Positions 27,359-36,296 of a stretch of 64,000 bases of DNA are shown here, one piece after another. The stretch's first letter is position 1. The number at the start of each line of letters is the position of its first letter. The DNA comes from Profundibacter amoris (GTDB taxonomy: Bacteria > Pseudomonadota > Alphaproteobacteria > Rhodobacterales > Rhodobacteraceae). The position numbers and the translations under genes were made by a program. The notes beneath the pieces are model-generated. The model searched no databases. It saw nothing but the letters and a program-made list of their open reading frames with translations, and was not told the DNA's origin. Where the stretch lies: contig NZ_CP032125.1 in the NCBI RefSeq assembly GCF_003544895.1, positions 2,804,001 through 2,868,000 of the forward strand, written 5' to 3'.

Positions 27359-27376
27359 TTTTTGCATGTGTCTATT

Positions 27377-27390
27377 TTGATCGACATCAA
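27377..27390. promoter_or_regulatory. FNR/FnrL box 2 in the ccoN-usp region
   Basis: TTGATCGACATCAA is a second exact FNR consensus match. It is centred 69 bases upstream of the usp ATG and could be the activating site for usp, with box 1 serving ccoN. Confidence 0.9.
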
Positions 27391-27452
27391 GGCTTTTTCA
27401 TCTCGTTCGGATATTATCGTATATATAGACATTCCTTAAGGAGACCTCTCCA

Positions 27453-28292
27453 ATGACCTATAAAACGCTACTCACTGTTATCACAGATCCGACAATCGCA
27501 AAACCCGCCCTTGATCGGGCCGTCGCAATAGCCCACGCAGAAGAGGCGCATCTGGATGTGCTTTGCATCGGCGTAGATCGCACCCAGACTGGCTATTACT
27601 ATGCCGGGGCCAGTGCGGTTTTCCAGCAAGAAGTCATTGAAAAGGCAAAAGAAGAAGCCGTCGCCGCCGAGACATATGCGAACGAACACCTCGCCAACGA
27701 GGGCATACCGTTCGCGGTAGACAAAGCGGTTGCCCAACTGGCCGGACTGGGCCGGTTGGTCGCACATAGGGCGCGTTTCAGTGATCTTGTGGTGCTGCCC
27801 CGGCCCTATGGTAAAGGGTGCGGACAGGAACAGGAAACCATCGTCGAGTCGACCCTGTTTGAAGGCCAGGTGCCCACTTTGGTGGTGCCGCCAAAAACCA
27901 AAGCGAATGTAGAAGCAAAATGCATTATTATCGCCTGGAACGAAAGCACCGAGGCAATGGCAGCCGTTCGCGCGGCTTTGCCCGCCCTGATTGCAGCCGA
28001 TTCCGTAAACATCACGGTGATTGACCCGCCCCAACATGGACCGGACCGTTCAGACCCGGGCGGGGCGCTGTCACAAATGCTGGTGCGTCACGGGGTCAAG
28101 GCGGAAATCACCGTTCTGGCGAAAACCATGCCGCGGGTTTCGGATGTCTTGCTGCGCCATGCGCGCGATATAAATGCCGATATGATCGTCATGGGCGCTT
28201 ATGGCCATTCGCGGTTCCGCGAGGCAATTCTGGGGGGCGCCACCCGCAACATGCTGGAGAATACAAAGATTCCGGTGCTGATGGCACATTGA
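27453..28292 (+). CDS. Tandem-domain universal stress protein
   Basis: The 279 residue protein is a fusion of two Usp domains (about 1-145 and 150-279). The second ends with MGAYGHSRFREAILGGATRNML, containing the G-2x-G-9x-G(S/T)-type ATP-binding loop; in the first this loop is degenerate (VVLPRPYGKG), so only one half may bind ATP. In purple and Roseobacter-type bacteria such a gene lies divergent from ccoN with shared FNR control. AAGGAGACC precedes the ATG. The role is protection or energy balance at low oxygen, inferred from context. Confidence 0.88.
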   Translation: MTYKTLLTVITDPTIAKPALDRAVAIAHAEEAHLDVLCIGVDRTQTGYYYAGASAVFQQEVIEKAKEEAVAAETYANEHLANEGIPFAVDKAVAQLAGLGRLVAHRARFSDLVVLPRPYGKGCGQEQETIVESTLFEGQVPTLVVPPKTKANVEAKCIIIAWNESTEAMAAVRAALPALIAADSVNITVIDPPQHGPDRSDPGGALSQMLVRHGVKAEITVLAKTMPRVSDVLLRHARDINADMIVMGAYGHSRFREAILGGATRNMLENTKIPVLMAH

Positions 28293-28293
28293 T

Positions 28294-28599
28294 TCAATAT
28301 CCGGCCCAGACGGCAATCATGTCGGCATAGTCCTTTACACGAACCTCCCGGACATCCGGGAGGGGTTCCAGCAGTGCCTTTTGGAAGCCGGCAACAAGCA
28401 TCGGCCCCTTTTCGACATTGTGGTACACATAATCCAGCGCATCGGCCAAAGGGCGGTCCCGCACGTCTTTCTCGCCGCATTGGGCGGCCGCGTTGAACAG
28501 CACCTCCATGATAACCCCCAGCGCTTCGCGCTCGGATATTTCTTCGCTCCAGGCGCCGCCAAAGGCGACGTTGGCAAGATGTTTGTTGCGTTCGACCAT
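28294..28599 (-). CDS. Conserved hypothetical protein
   Basis: About 101 residues, acidic to neutral, with no signal peptide or membrane segment, mostly helical (EREALGVIMEVLFNAAAQCGEKD). I recognise no family. The frame remains open upstream, but the start at 28599 (MVERNKHL) avoids overlap with the dinB promoter region. It lies convergent with the usp gene (1 base between stops) and divergent from dinB. An internal phrase, DALDYVYHNVEKGPMLVAGF, suggests a folded helical domain. Confidence 0.55.
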   Translation of the reverse strand: MVERNKHLANVAFGGAWSEEISEREALGVIMEVLFNAAAQCGEKDVRDRPLADALDYVYHNVEKGPMLVAGFQKALLEPLPDVREVRVKDYADMIAVWAGY

Positions 28600-28601
28600 A
28601 A

Positions 28602-28616
28602 GAACAAAGTAGCAAC
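28602..28616 (+). promoter_or_regulatory. Possible LexA (SOS) box upstream of dinB
   Basis: GAAC-N7-CAAC differs at one base from the alphaproteobacterial LexA consensus GAAC-N7-GAAC (the complement of GTTC-N7-GTTC). It is centred about 43 bases upstream of the dinB ATG at 28652. Tentative. Confidence 0.35.
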
Positions 28617-28651
28617 ATTTGGCAACCATTCGCAAGGACGATTCGACGGCC

Positions 28652-29851
28652 ATGACCCCGCTACGCACCCTTTACATTGATATGAATAGCTTTTTTGCCA
28701 GCGTCGAGCAGCAAGAGGACCCTTCTTTGCGGGGCCGCCCCGTTGCCATCACAGCCATATCCGCAGAATCAGGCGCTGTGGTCGCGGCAAGCTATGAGGC
28801 AAAAGCATTCGGAATCGGTGTGGGCACCCGCATTTACGAGGCCCGCCGCAAATGTCCGGATATTATTTTCCGCCCCAGCCGTCATCGCCTTTATGTTCGG
28901 GTGAACCAGAAAATCGCGGCGGTTCTGGATGAGTTGGGCGAACTGGAGCGGGTCAGGTCGATTGACGAATTTCAGGTCGCCCTTGGTGGCAGCACCGGCA
29001 CCCTGACAGGGGCGATGGAGCTGGCCAACCGGATGAAAGCCGCCATCCGTGACAGGGTTGGCGCCCAGTTGCGATGCTCTATCGGCCTTGGGCCAAACCA
29101 CCTGTTGGCAAAGATCGCCGGAAAACTGGAAAAGCCGGACGGGCTGCAATGGCTGGCGCCGGAAAACATGCCCGACCGCATAGCGCACCTGCAACTTGAC
29201 GACCTGCCCGGAATATCCGGCGGCATCAAACGGCGGCTGCATCATGCAATGATATGGGATGTTCAGGCGCTGTATGCTCTGGATCCCCGACATGCCCGCC
29301 AGATATGGCGCTCGGTTGAAGGCGAACGGTTTGTGCGCGGATTGCAGGGTGAAAACATCCCCCTCTTGGAAACACAGAGAAACGGGTTTGGAAATTCAAA
29401 GGTTCTGGCCCCTGAGTACCGGCCACCGGAACAGGCCGTTCTGGTGGGGCGCTGGCTGGTGGAAAAGGCCGTTGAACGGATGCGGCGCAATGAATACTGC
29501 GCCAGACGCATCAGCCTTCACGCAAGGTTCCTGCCCCGTGGCGGCTGGGCCGGATCAAAAACCCTTACCCCTTCGCAGGACACCCGGGTTTTTCTGGATA
29601 TTTACAAAACCCTCTGGCGCAAACTGTTGCTTCGAAACCCGCGCATTATCGGATCGCTCAGCATTCAGTTGGGCGATATAATTCCGCTATCCCAGCGCTC
29701 TGGCGAATTGTTCCTACCGCTGGAACCGGCCCGGCAAAGCCGGAACGAAGAATTGTCTGCCGTCATTGACAGGATAAACCACCGATACAAATCGCGCGTG
29801 ATCACCTACGGGGTGCATCAGGATCATCCGGGCTTTTTTGAAAAGGGTTAG
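28652..29851 (+). CDS. dinB: Y-family DNA polymerase (DinB-like)
   Basis: A translesion polymerase of 399 residues. The catalytic carboxylates are visible: Asp in YIDMNSFFASVEQ near the start and the SIDE motif (RVRSIDEFQ) near residue 105. LRCSIGLGPNHLLAKIAGKLEKPDG is the palm signature, followed by thumb HhH (LPGISGGIKRR) and a little-finger domain. The end lacks the usual QLVLGL-type clamp-binding tail, so interaction with the clamp would use an internal motif such as QLGDIIPL. Start 28652 has AAGGA about 15 bases upstream; a TTG at 28619 in frame is unlikely. It is convergent with fnrL. Confidence 0.88.
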   Translation: MTPLRTLYIDMNSFFASVEQQEDPSLRGRPVAITAISAESGAVVAASYEAKAFGIGVGTRIYEARRKCPDIIFRPSRHRLYVRVNQKIAAVLDELGELERVRSIDEFQVALGGSTGTLTGAMELANRMKAAIRDRVGAQLRCSIGLGPNHLLAKIAGKLEKPDGLQWLAPENMPDRIAHLQLDDLPGISGGIKRRLHHAMIWDVQALYALDPRHARQIWRSVEGERFVRGLQGENIPLLETQRNGFGNSKVLAPEYRPPEQAVLVGRWLVEKAVERMRRNEYCARRISLHARFLPRGGWAGSKTLTPSQDTRVFLDIYKTLWRKLLLRNPRIIGSLSIQLGDIIPLSQRSGELFLPLEPARQSRNEELSAVIDRINHRYKSRVITYGVHQDHPGFFEKG

Positions 29852-29854
29852 GCG

Positions 29855-30595
29855 CTAGTTCAGCATCCCGCCATCGGCATCATCACCGGATTCATTCAAC
29901 AGCCGTTGGAAATCGGGGATGGTGACATGGCGTTTGCCTTCCAGCTGAATGATTCCCTCGTTGCGCAGGGCAGAAATCTGGCGGCTGACTGTTTCCAGCG
30001 TCAGCCCCAGATAATCCGACATCGCCACACGGGTCAGCGGCAAATCGAACACCAGCGGGCCATCGCCCCCCTTCAATTGCAAGGTGGCATCGCGACGGGC
30101 AATAATGGCAATCAGGCTGGCAATCTTCTCGCGCGCGGTTTTGCGCCCCAAAAGCAGCATCCATTCGCGCGCAGCATCCAGTTCGTCCAGTGTCATCTCC
30201 AGCAACCGCTGCGCGATATGCGGGGTTTGCGCCATCATCGTCTCGAACGGTTTCTTGCGAAAACAGCACATCACCAGATCGGTCGTGGCGATCACATCAT
30301 AAGGGGCAAATTCACGCCCGGGACGGCCGACAAAATCACTGGGCAGCAACAGGCCCACCATCTGCGTGCGCCCGTCCTCCATGGTTTGGGTCAACGACGC
30401 GATCCCCGACACGACCGAACCGACAAAATCCATCCGGTCACCGGACCAGACCACGGTTTGCCCCGCTTCGTAGCTGCGGTAATACTTCATCGTATCGAGC
30501 ACTTTCTGCTCGTCTTCATCGCATCGCGCACAAACGGCACGGTGGCGGATCGGGCATTCCCCGCATACTCGGTCAGATAGGTCGGCTAGATTCAT
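29855..30595 (-). CDS. fnrL: FnrL-type oxygen-sensing transcription regulator
   Basis: A Crp/Fnr family protein of 246 residues. The N-terminus C11-x2-C14-x7-C22-x2-C25 (CGECPIRHRAVCARC) and a later Cys in LVMCCF provide the 4Fe-4S ligands, so it senses oxygen. The C-terminal helix-turn-helix (MSDYLGLTLETVSRQISAL) carries the E-x2-SR residues that read TTGAT. A longer frame reaches 30652, but then the perfect FNR box at 30620-30633 would lie inside the gene. The start at 30595 places that box 25 bases upstream, consistent with self-control. It is divergent from hemN. Confidence 0.94.
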   Translation of the reverse strand: MNLADLSDRVCGECPIRHRAVCARCDEDEQKVLDTMKYYRSYEAGQTVVWSGDRMDFVGSVVSGIASLTQTMEDGRTQMVGLLLPSDFVGRPGREFAPYDVIATTDLVMCCFRKKPFETMMAQTPHIAQRLLEMTLDELDAAREWMLLLGRKTAREKIASLIAIIARRDATLQLKGGDGPLVFDLPLTRVAMSDYLGLTLETVSRQISALRNEGIIQLEGKRHVTIPDFQRLLNESGDDADGGMLN

Positions 30596-30619
30596 AAATC
30601 GTTCGCGCTTTTCTTCGTC

Positions 30620-30633
30620 TTGATCTCGATCAA
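30620..30633. promoter_or_regulatory. FNR/FnrL box between fnrL and hemN
   Basis: TTGATCTCGATCAA is an exact consensus match. It is centred 42 bases upstream of the hemN ATG and 31 bases from the fnrL start. Close to the hemN side it could activate hemN and repress or tune fnrL. Confidence 0.92.
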
Positions 30634-30668
30634 AGAGATTGTTCCTGTTCACGGGTAACTCTACTTGA

Positions 30669-32024
30669 ATGACAGGACAATCGCAACTTGCACGGCTTGG
30701 ATTATTTGACGCACGGGTGCCACGCTATACCAGCTACCCGACGGCGCCGCATTTCGGTGCGGATGTTAACCAAGGCCACTTCACCGACTGGGTTCGCGCG
30801 ATCCCGGAAGGCTCCTCCATTTCGCTTTACCTCCATGTGCCGTTTTGCCGGCATTTATGCTGGTTTTGTGCATGTCGCACGCAGGGAACCCAATCCGAGG
30901 AACCCGTGCGCGCCTATCTGGAAACCCTGAAATCCGAACTGGCCCTGCTTAAGGACATCCTGCCCGCAGGCCTGACCCTGTCGCGGCTGCACTGGGGCGG
31001 CGGCACGCCAACCCTGATGACCGGTGACATGATTTCCGAACTGGCAGGCACGGTTCTGGACATGATTCCCATGGCTGAGGGTGGCGAGTTTTCCGTCGAA
31101 ATCGACCCCAACGAAATAGACGAATCCCGCGTCAAGGCGCTGGCCGATGCCGGCATGAACCGCGCCTCGATCGGGGTGCAGGATTTTGACGAGGAAATTC
31201 AAAAGGTCATTGGCCGCATCCAAAGCTACGAGCTGACCAAAGACGCCGCCGACATGATCCGCGCCCACGGTATCGACAGCCTGAACGCCGATATCCTCTA
31301 TGGCCTGCCGCACCAGACCGATGCGCGCATCGCCGAATCCGTGCTGAAACTGCTGACCCTGAGCCCCAGCCGCGTGGCGCTATACGGATACGCCCATGTG
31401 CCGTGGATGGCCAAACGCCAGCAGTTGATCCCCACCGACGCCCTGCCCGCGCCCGAAGAACGCCTTGGCCTGTTCGATGTGGCCCGCAAATTGTTCATGG
31501 CCGACGGGTACAAGGAAATCGGCATCGACCATTTCGCCCTGCCCGACGACGGGCTGGCGGTGAAACAGCGCGAAGGGCATCTGAAACGCAATTTTCAGGG
31601 CTATACCGATGACACCTCGGATGTGCTGATCGGGCTTGGCGCCTCGTCCATCTCGAAATTCCCGCAAGGGTTCGCGCAACATGCCTCGGGCACCTCGCAA
31701 TACACCACAGCGGTGCGCGAAGGGCGCTTTGCCACCGTGCGCGGCCATGTCTTTACCGACGACGACCGGCTGCGGGCGCGCCTGATTGAATCCATCATGT
31801 GCAATTTCCACATCGACACCGCCGAAATCCTGCGCGATTTTGACATCACGCGGCTGCAACTGGAAGCGATGTATAAAAAAGCGGCTGACGAGTTCGAGGG
31901 CCTGCCGAAAATCACCGCCGAGGGGTTCACCCTGCCCAAAGAGGCCTACCCCCTAACCCGCATGATCGCCCGCAGCTTTGATGCCTATGATCTGTCCAAG
32001 GCGGGGCATAGTTCGGCGGTTTAG
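30669..32024 (+). CDS. hemN: Oxygen-independent coproporphyrinogen III oxidase
   Basis: A radical-SAM enzyme that makes protoporphyrinogen IX without O2. The cluster motif C60-x3-C64-x2-C67 sits in YLHVPFCRHLCWFCACR, a HemN rather than HemW signature because of the additional Cys in FCAC. LHWGGGTPTLM and the C-terminal HemN domain follow; length 451 residues is standard. It is divergent from fnrL with an FNR box between. Together with hemF at 13 kb, the cell can switch between aerobic and anaerobic haem routes. Confidence 0.96.
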   Translation: MTGQSQLARLGLFDARVPRYTSYPTAPHFGADVNQGHFTDWVRAIPEGSSISLYLHVPFCRHLCWFCACRTQGTQSEEPVRAYLETLKSELALLKDILPAGLTLSRLHWGGGTPTLMTGDMISELAGTVLDMIPMAEGGEFSVEIDPNEIDESRVKALADAGMNRASIGVQDFDEEIQKVIGRIQSYELTKDAADMIRAHGIDSLNADILYGLPHQTDARIAESVLKLLTLSPSRVALYGYAHVPWMAKRQQLIPTDALPAPEERLGLFDVARKLFMADGYKEIGIDHFALPDDGLAVKQREGHLKRNFQGYTDDTSDVLIGLGASSISKFPQGFAQHASGTSQYTTAVREGRFATVRGHVFTDDDRLRARLIESIMCNFHIDTAEILRDFDITRLQLEAMYKKAADEFEGLPKITAEGFTLPKEAYPLTRMIARSFDAYDLSKAGHSSAV

Positions 32025-32045
32025 AGGGGGGGGCAGGTCTACATT

Positions 32046-32378
32046 CTATCCCCTTTTTAGGGCGTAAACGTAAACACCCACACTCTCGCCATTTGGGCAA
32101 ATCGCACTGGTCTCTACTCGCTCGTAATCACTGCCTTCGAATTCATCCAGCATGGCCCAATGGCTTTTCAGGTTTGAGGATGTGAAAATATACCCCGAAA
32201 TCTCTTGCCCATCCGCATCAACAACCATGCCGCGCAGGCCGTGGTTTACATAGCCCCAGCCTTCTTCATGCCAACGGCCTTTGATTGTGGCCTTGCGCCA
32301 TTCCCCACCGATCCCCTTCATCACAAGTTCGTTCGCTTCGCCCGGTTGCAATGATCCGTAAACAAAAAGATGATCCAT
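32046..32378 (-). CDS. Gamma-glutamylcyclotransferase-like (GGCT/AIG2) protein
   Basis: A small protein of 110 residues beginning MDHLFVYGSLQPGE, the nucleotide-like anion loop motif YGSL of the GGCT fold, with the acidic catalytic Glu in LDEFEGSDYER. This is typical of YtfP/GGACT proteins acting on gamma-glutamylamines. No signal peptide. An ATG at 32390 is in frame but the one at 32378 matches relatives. It stands between hemN (convergent) and the yej operon. Confidence 0.78.
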   Translation of the reverse strand: MDHLFVYGSLQPGEANELVMKGIGGEWRKATIKGRWHEEGWGYVNHGLRGMVVDADGQEISGYIFTSSNLKSHWAMLDEFEGSDYERVETSAICPNGESVGVYVYALKRG

Positions 32379-32474
32379 CCGCATTCCCAATATTTTCTAA
32401 AAGAGTTTTCCGTCGCATTCTCTGGGCTGAACACTATCCGCCGGGCAAACAGGCTACAATCACACCCAAATAGA

Positions 32475-34091
32475 TCAGGGTAGATTTGCCTCCCCACCCT
32501 TCACCTTCAAATCAAACGCCGCCGCCATCAGCGCCTTGGTATACTCCGTCTGCGGCGCATCAAACACATCCGCTGCGTCGCCCGTTTCCACCACGTCGCC
32601 CTGTTTCATCACCATCACCTTGTGCGCCATCGCCCGCACCACCCGCAGATCGTGCGAAATGAACAAATACGCCAGCCCGTGTTTGCGCTGCAATTCCCGC
32701 AGCAGATCGACGATCTGCACCTGCACTGTCATATCCAGCGCCGAGGTCGGCTCGTCCAGCACCAGCAGTTTGGGCCGCAGGATCATTGCCCGCGCAATGG
32801 CGATGCGCTGGCGCTGGCCGCCGGAAAATTCATGCGGGTAGCGGTCCATCAGGGCGGGGTCCAACCCCACCTCTTGCATAATCTCGGCCACCATTTCGCG
32901 TTCATCCCGCCCTGGGTCCAGACCATGCACGCTTAACCCTTCGGCGATGATCTGTTCAATCGACATACGCGGCGAAAGCGAGCCGAAGGGATCCTGAAAC
33001 ACGATCTGCATATCACGGCGCAGGGGGCGCATCTGGGCGGGTTTCCAGCCGGCTATATCCTGCCCCATGAACACAATCTGCCCTTCCGAGCCGATCAACC
33101 GCATAATCGCCAGCGCCAGCGTGGTTTTGCCCGAGCCGCTTTCCCCGACAATCCCCAGCGTTTCGCCACGGCGTACGGAAATAGTGGCATCATTGACCGC
33201 TTTAACATAGCCAGACACCCGCCGCAGCAAACCGCGATAGATCGGGAACCAGATGCGCAGCCCTTTGGTGCGCACCACTTCTTCGGCCCCTTCGGGTACC
33301 GGCGCGGGTTGGCCAACGGACTCGGCCTCGAGCAGCATTTTCGTATAGGGGTGTTGCGGATTGTCAAAGATTTGGGCCGTCGGCCCCTGCTCGACGATTT
33401 CGCCGTCCTTCATCACATAGACCCGATCCGCGATTTTACGCACGATGCCAAGGTCATGGGTGATGAACAGCATGCTCATCTGTTCGGTCCGCTTCAGGTC
33501 GGCCAGCAGTTCCAGTATCTGCGCCTGAATGGTCACATCCAGCGCCGTTGTAGGTTCGTCCGCGATCAGAAGGTCCGGTTTATTGGCCAGTGCCATCGCG
33601 ATCATCACCCGCTGGCGCTGCCCGCCGGACAGCTGGTGCGGATAGGCCCCCAGACGGGTTTCGGCATTGCGAATTCCCACCTTGCGCAGCAGTTCCAGAA
33701 TACGGTCTTGTGCCGGTGTGCCGTGCAGGCCCTGATGCAGCGACAGGCTCTCGGCCAGTTGCTTTTCGATCGTGTGCAGCGGGTTCAGGGATGTCATCGG
33801 CTCCTGAAAGATAAAGCTGATGTCGTTGCCACGCACGCGGCGCAATTCGGCTTCATCCGCGCCGACCATTTCGGCGCCGTCGTAGGTGATGCTGCCGGTG
33901 ATATCCGCACTGTCGGGCAACAGCGAAACGGTGGACAGCGCCGTCACCGATTTGCCCGAGCCGCTTTCCCCCACAATCGCCACGGTTTCCCCGCGCCCCA
34001 CGGTCAGCGAAACACCCTTGACCGCACGGGTTTCCTTGCCGTCCTGCCTGAAGGTGACAGACAGGTTTTGAATGTTCAGGATATCGCTCAT
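32475..34091 (-). CDS. yejF: YejF-type ABC transporter ATPase (two nucleotide-binding domains)
   Basis: The energising subunit of a peptide/microcin C-type importer. The 538 residue protein is a tandem of two ABC domains with Walker A GESGSGKS near residue 40 and GESGSGKTT near 320, two LSGGQ-like signatures ([16 protein letters not shown]), and two Walker B motifs ([11 protein letters not shown] and [11 protein letters not shown]). The oligopeptide-transporter C-terminal motif follows each. The start overlaps the yejE stop by 4 bases, coupling translation. Cytoplasmic side of the membrane. Confidence 0.92.
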   Translation of the reverse strand: MSDILNIQNLSVTFRQDGKETRAVKGVSLTVGRGETVAIVGESGSGKSVTALSTVSLLPDSADITGSITYDGAEMVGADEAELRRVRGNDISFIFQEPMTSLNPLHTIEKQLAESLSLHQGLHGTPAQDRILELLRKVGIRNAETRLGAYPHQLSGGQRQRVMIAMALANKPDLLIADEPTTALDVTIQAQILELLADLKRTEQMSMLFITHDLGIVRKIADRVYVMKDGEIVEQGPTAQIFDNPQHPYTKMLLEAESVGQPAPVPEGAEEVVRTKGLRIWFPIYRGLLRRVSGYVKAVNDATISVRRGETLGIVGESGSGKTTLALAIMRLIGSEGQIVFMGQDIAGWKPAQMRPLRRDMQIVFQDPFGSLSPRMSIEQIIAEGLSVHGLDPGRDEREMVAEIMQEVGLDPALMDRYPHEFSGGQRQRIAIARAMILRPKLLVLDEPTSALDMTVQVQIVDLLRELQRKHGLAYLFISHDLRVVRAMAHKVMVMKQGDVVETGDAADVFDAPQTEYTKALMAAAFDLKVKGGEANLP

Positions 34092-35194
34092 TCAAAGGTC
34101 TTTCTGGGGTCGAACGCATCGCGCACCCCTTCGAATATGAACACCAGCAGCGACAGCAGGATCGCGAATACGAAAAAGGCGGTAAACCCCAGCCACGGCG
34201 CCTGAATGTTTTGTTTCGCCTGCAAGGTCAGTTCGCCCAGTGATGGCAAGGACGAGGGCAGGCCGAAGCCCAGAAAATCCAGCGTGGCCAGTGTGGCGAT
34301 CGAACCGGTGACGATAAACGGCAAAAAGGTCAGCGTGGCCACCATCGCATTGGGCAACATGTGACGAAACATGATCACGCGGTTTGAAACGCCCAGCGCC
34401 TTGGCCGCGCGCACATATTCGAAATTGCGCGCCCGCAGGAATTCGGCCCGCACCACACCGACCAGCGCAGGCCAGCCGAACAGCACGGTGATGAACACCA
34501 GCAGCCAGAAACTGCGCCCCAGTATGGCGAACAGAATGATGATGACGTAAATCGACGGGGTCGAGGACCAGATTTCCAGCAACCGCTGGAATGTCAGGTC
34601 GATCCAGCCGCCGAAATAGCCCTGTATCGCCCCCGCAACAATGCCGATGACCGATGCAATGCTGGACACCAGCAAAGTAAAAATCACCGACAGGCGGAAC
34701 CCGTAGATCACCCGCGCCAGCACATCGCGTTTGGTGTCATCCGTGCCCAGCAGGTTGTGCCGGTCGGGCGGCGACGGGGCCACGCCGGGGATGTCAACGA
34801 TGGTGTTGAAGGAATAGGGGATCGGAGGCCACAGTAGCCAGCCTTTTTCGATCTTTTCACCTGCGATCTCGCCATCTTGTGCGTCTTCGATCAGGGCCTC
34901 GGGTTCGTCAAAGCAATCCTCGATCCCGCCGGTGGTGATCAGGCATTTCACCTCGATATCGCGATAAACCGCTTCGGTTTTGAAATCACCGCCGAATTCG
35001 GTTTCGGGATAGAAGCTGAACACCGGCATGTAATAGGCGCCGCGATAGTTGATCAAAATCGGTTTGTCATTGGCGATGAATTCGGCAAACAGCGACAGGC
35101 CGAACAGGATGCTGAAAATGACCAGCGACCAATAGGCACGCTTGTTCTTGCGAAAATTGCGCCAGCGGCGCTGGTTCAGGGCCGATAGCGCCAT
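34088..35194 (-). CDS. yejE: YejE-type ABC transporter permease
   Basis: An inner membrane permease of 368 residues. A single N-terminal helix is followed by a long periplasmic insert (about residues 45-140, GDFKTEAVYRDIEVK) typical of YejE, then five helices with the binding-protein-transport motif containing EFLRARNFEYVRAAKALG near residue 260. It pairs with YejB. The start overlaps the yejB stop by 1 base (TAATG-type). Confidence 0.9.
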   Translation of the reverse strand: MALSALNQRRWRNFRKNKRAYWSLVIFSILFGLSLFAEFIANDKPILINYRGAYYMPVFSFYPETEFGGDFKTEAVYRDIEVKCLITTGGIEDCFDEPEALIEDAQDGEIAGEKIEKGWLLWPPIPYSFNTIVDIPGVAPSPPDRHNLLGTDDTKRDVLARVIYGFRLSVIFTLLVSSIASVIGIVAGAIQGYFGGWIDLTFQRLLEIWSSTPSIYVIIILFAILGRSFWLLVFITVLFGWPALVGVVRAEFLRARNFEYVRAAKALGVSNRVIMFRHMLPNAMVATLTFLPFIVTGSIATLATLDFLGFGLPSSLPSLGELTLQAKQNIQAPWLGFTAFFVFAILLSLLVFIFEGVRDAFDPRKTFE

Positions 35195-36276
35195 TATTCG
35201 CCCCTCCCTTCGAAATCAATCCGCGGGTCGATGAACACATACATCATGTCCGACAGGATACCGACGATCAGCGCCAGCAGGCCGAAGGAATAAAGCGTGC
35301 CGAACATCACGGGGTAATCGCGCACCACCACGGCCTCGAACCCAAGCCGCCCCAGACCATCCAGCGAGAACAGCGTTTCGATGATCAATGAGCCGCCAAA
35401 GAACACCCCGACAAACAGCGCCGGAAAGCTGGCGATCACGATCAACATGGCGTTGCGGAACACATGGCCGTAAAGCACACTGCGCTCGGTCAGGCCCTTG
35501 GCCTTGGCGGTGACGACATATTGCTTTTTGATTTCATCCAGAAACGAGTTTTTGGTCAGCAGCGTCAGCGTGGCAAAGGACGCAATGGTCGAGGCCAGCA
35601 CCGGCAGGGTAATGTGCCAGAGGTAATCCAGCACCTTGCCCATCATCGACAATTCGTCGAAATTGTTCGAGGTCAGCCCGCGCAGGGGGAAGATTTTCCA
35701 GTAAGACCCGCCCGCAAACAGCACCAGCAACAGAATGGCGAACAGGAAACCGGGGATGGCATAAGCAACGATAATCGCGCCCGATGTCCATGTATCGAAC
35801 CGGCTGCCATCACGCACCGCCTTGCGGATGCCCAAGGGGATGGAAATCATATAGGCAATCAGGGTGGACCACAGGCCCAGCGTAATCGAAACCGGCATCT
35901 TTTCGATCACCAGATCAATCACCCCGACACTTCTGAAATAGCTTTCGCCAAAATCAAAGCGCATGTAGTTCCACATCATATTCAGGAACCGTTCCAATGG
36001 CGGTTTGTCAAAGCCGAACTGTTTTTCCAGCTCGGCAATGAATTCGGGCGGCAGGCCCCGTGCGCCCTGATAGCGTTCATCGCCGCCAACGCTGCCGCCA
36101 CCGGCATCGCCGCCACCGGCGATGGTCTGGAACGCATCACCCTCGCCTTCCAGATTGGCAAGGATCTGTTCGATCGGGCCACCCGGCACAAACTGGATCA
36201 AGGCAAAGTTGACGATCATGATCCCGATCAGCGTGGGAATGATCAGCAGCAATCGCCGAAGTAGATATGCACCCAT
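35194..36276 (-). CDS. yejB: YejB-type ABC transporter permease
   Basis: An inner membrane permease of 360 residues with an N-terminal helix ([22 protein letters not shown]), a periplasmic insert with a Gly-rich piece ([14 protein letters not shown]) and five to six further helices. The EAA-type loop [21 protein letters not shown] contacts the ATPase. The Gly-rich linker is variable in relatives. It starts 20 bases after the yejA stop, in one operon. Confidence 0.9.
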   Translation of the reverse strand: MGAYLLRRLLLIIPTLIGIMIVNFALIQFVPGGPIEQILANLEGEGDAFQTIAGGGDAGGGSVGGDERYQGARGLPPEFIAELEKQFGFDKPPLERFLNMMWNYMRFDFGESYFRSVGVIDLVIEKMPVSITLGLWSTLIAYMISIPLGIRKAVRDGSRFDTWTSGAIIVAYAIPGFLFAILLLVLFAGGSYWKIFPLRGLTSNNFDELSMMGKVLDYLWHITLPVLASTIASFATLTLLTKNSFLDEIKKQYVVTAKAKGLTERSVLYGHVFRNAMLIVIASFPALFVGVFFGGSLIIETLFSLDGLGRLGFEAVVVRDYPVMFGTLYSFGLLALIVGILSDMMYVFIDPRIDFEGRGE

Positions 36277-36296
36277 TTACCTGTTGCCTGCTTTTG

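Noticed and set aside
32025-32045. G-rich run after hemN as a phase-variable tract
   Set aside because: It lies after the stop codon, outside any gene, so it has no coding effect.
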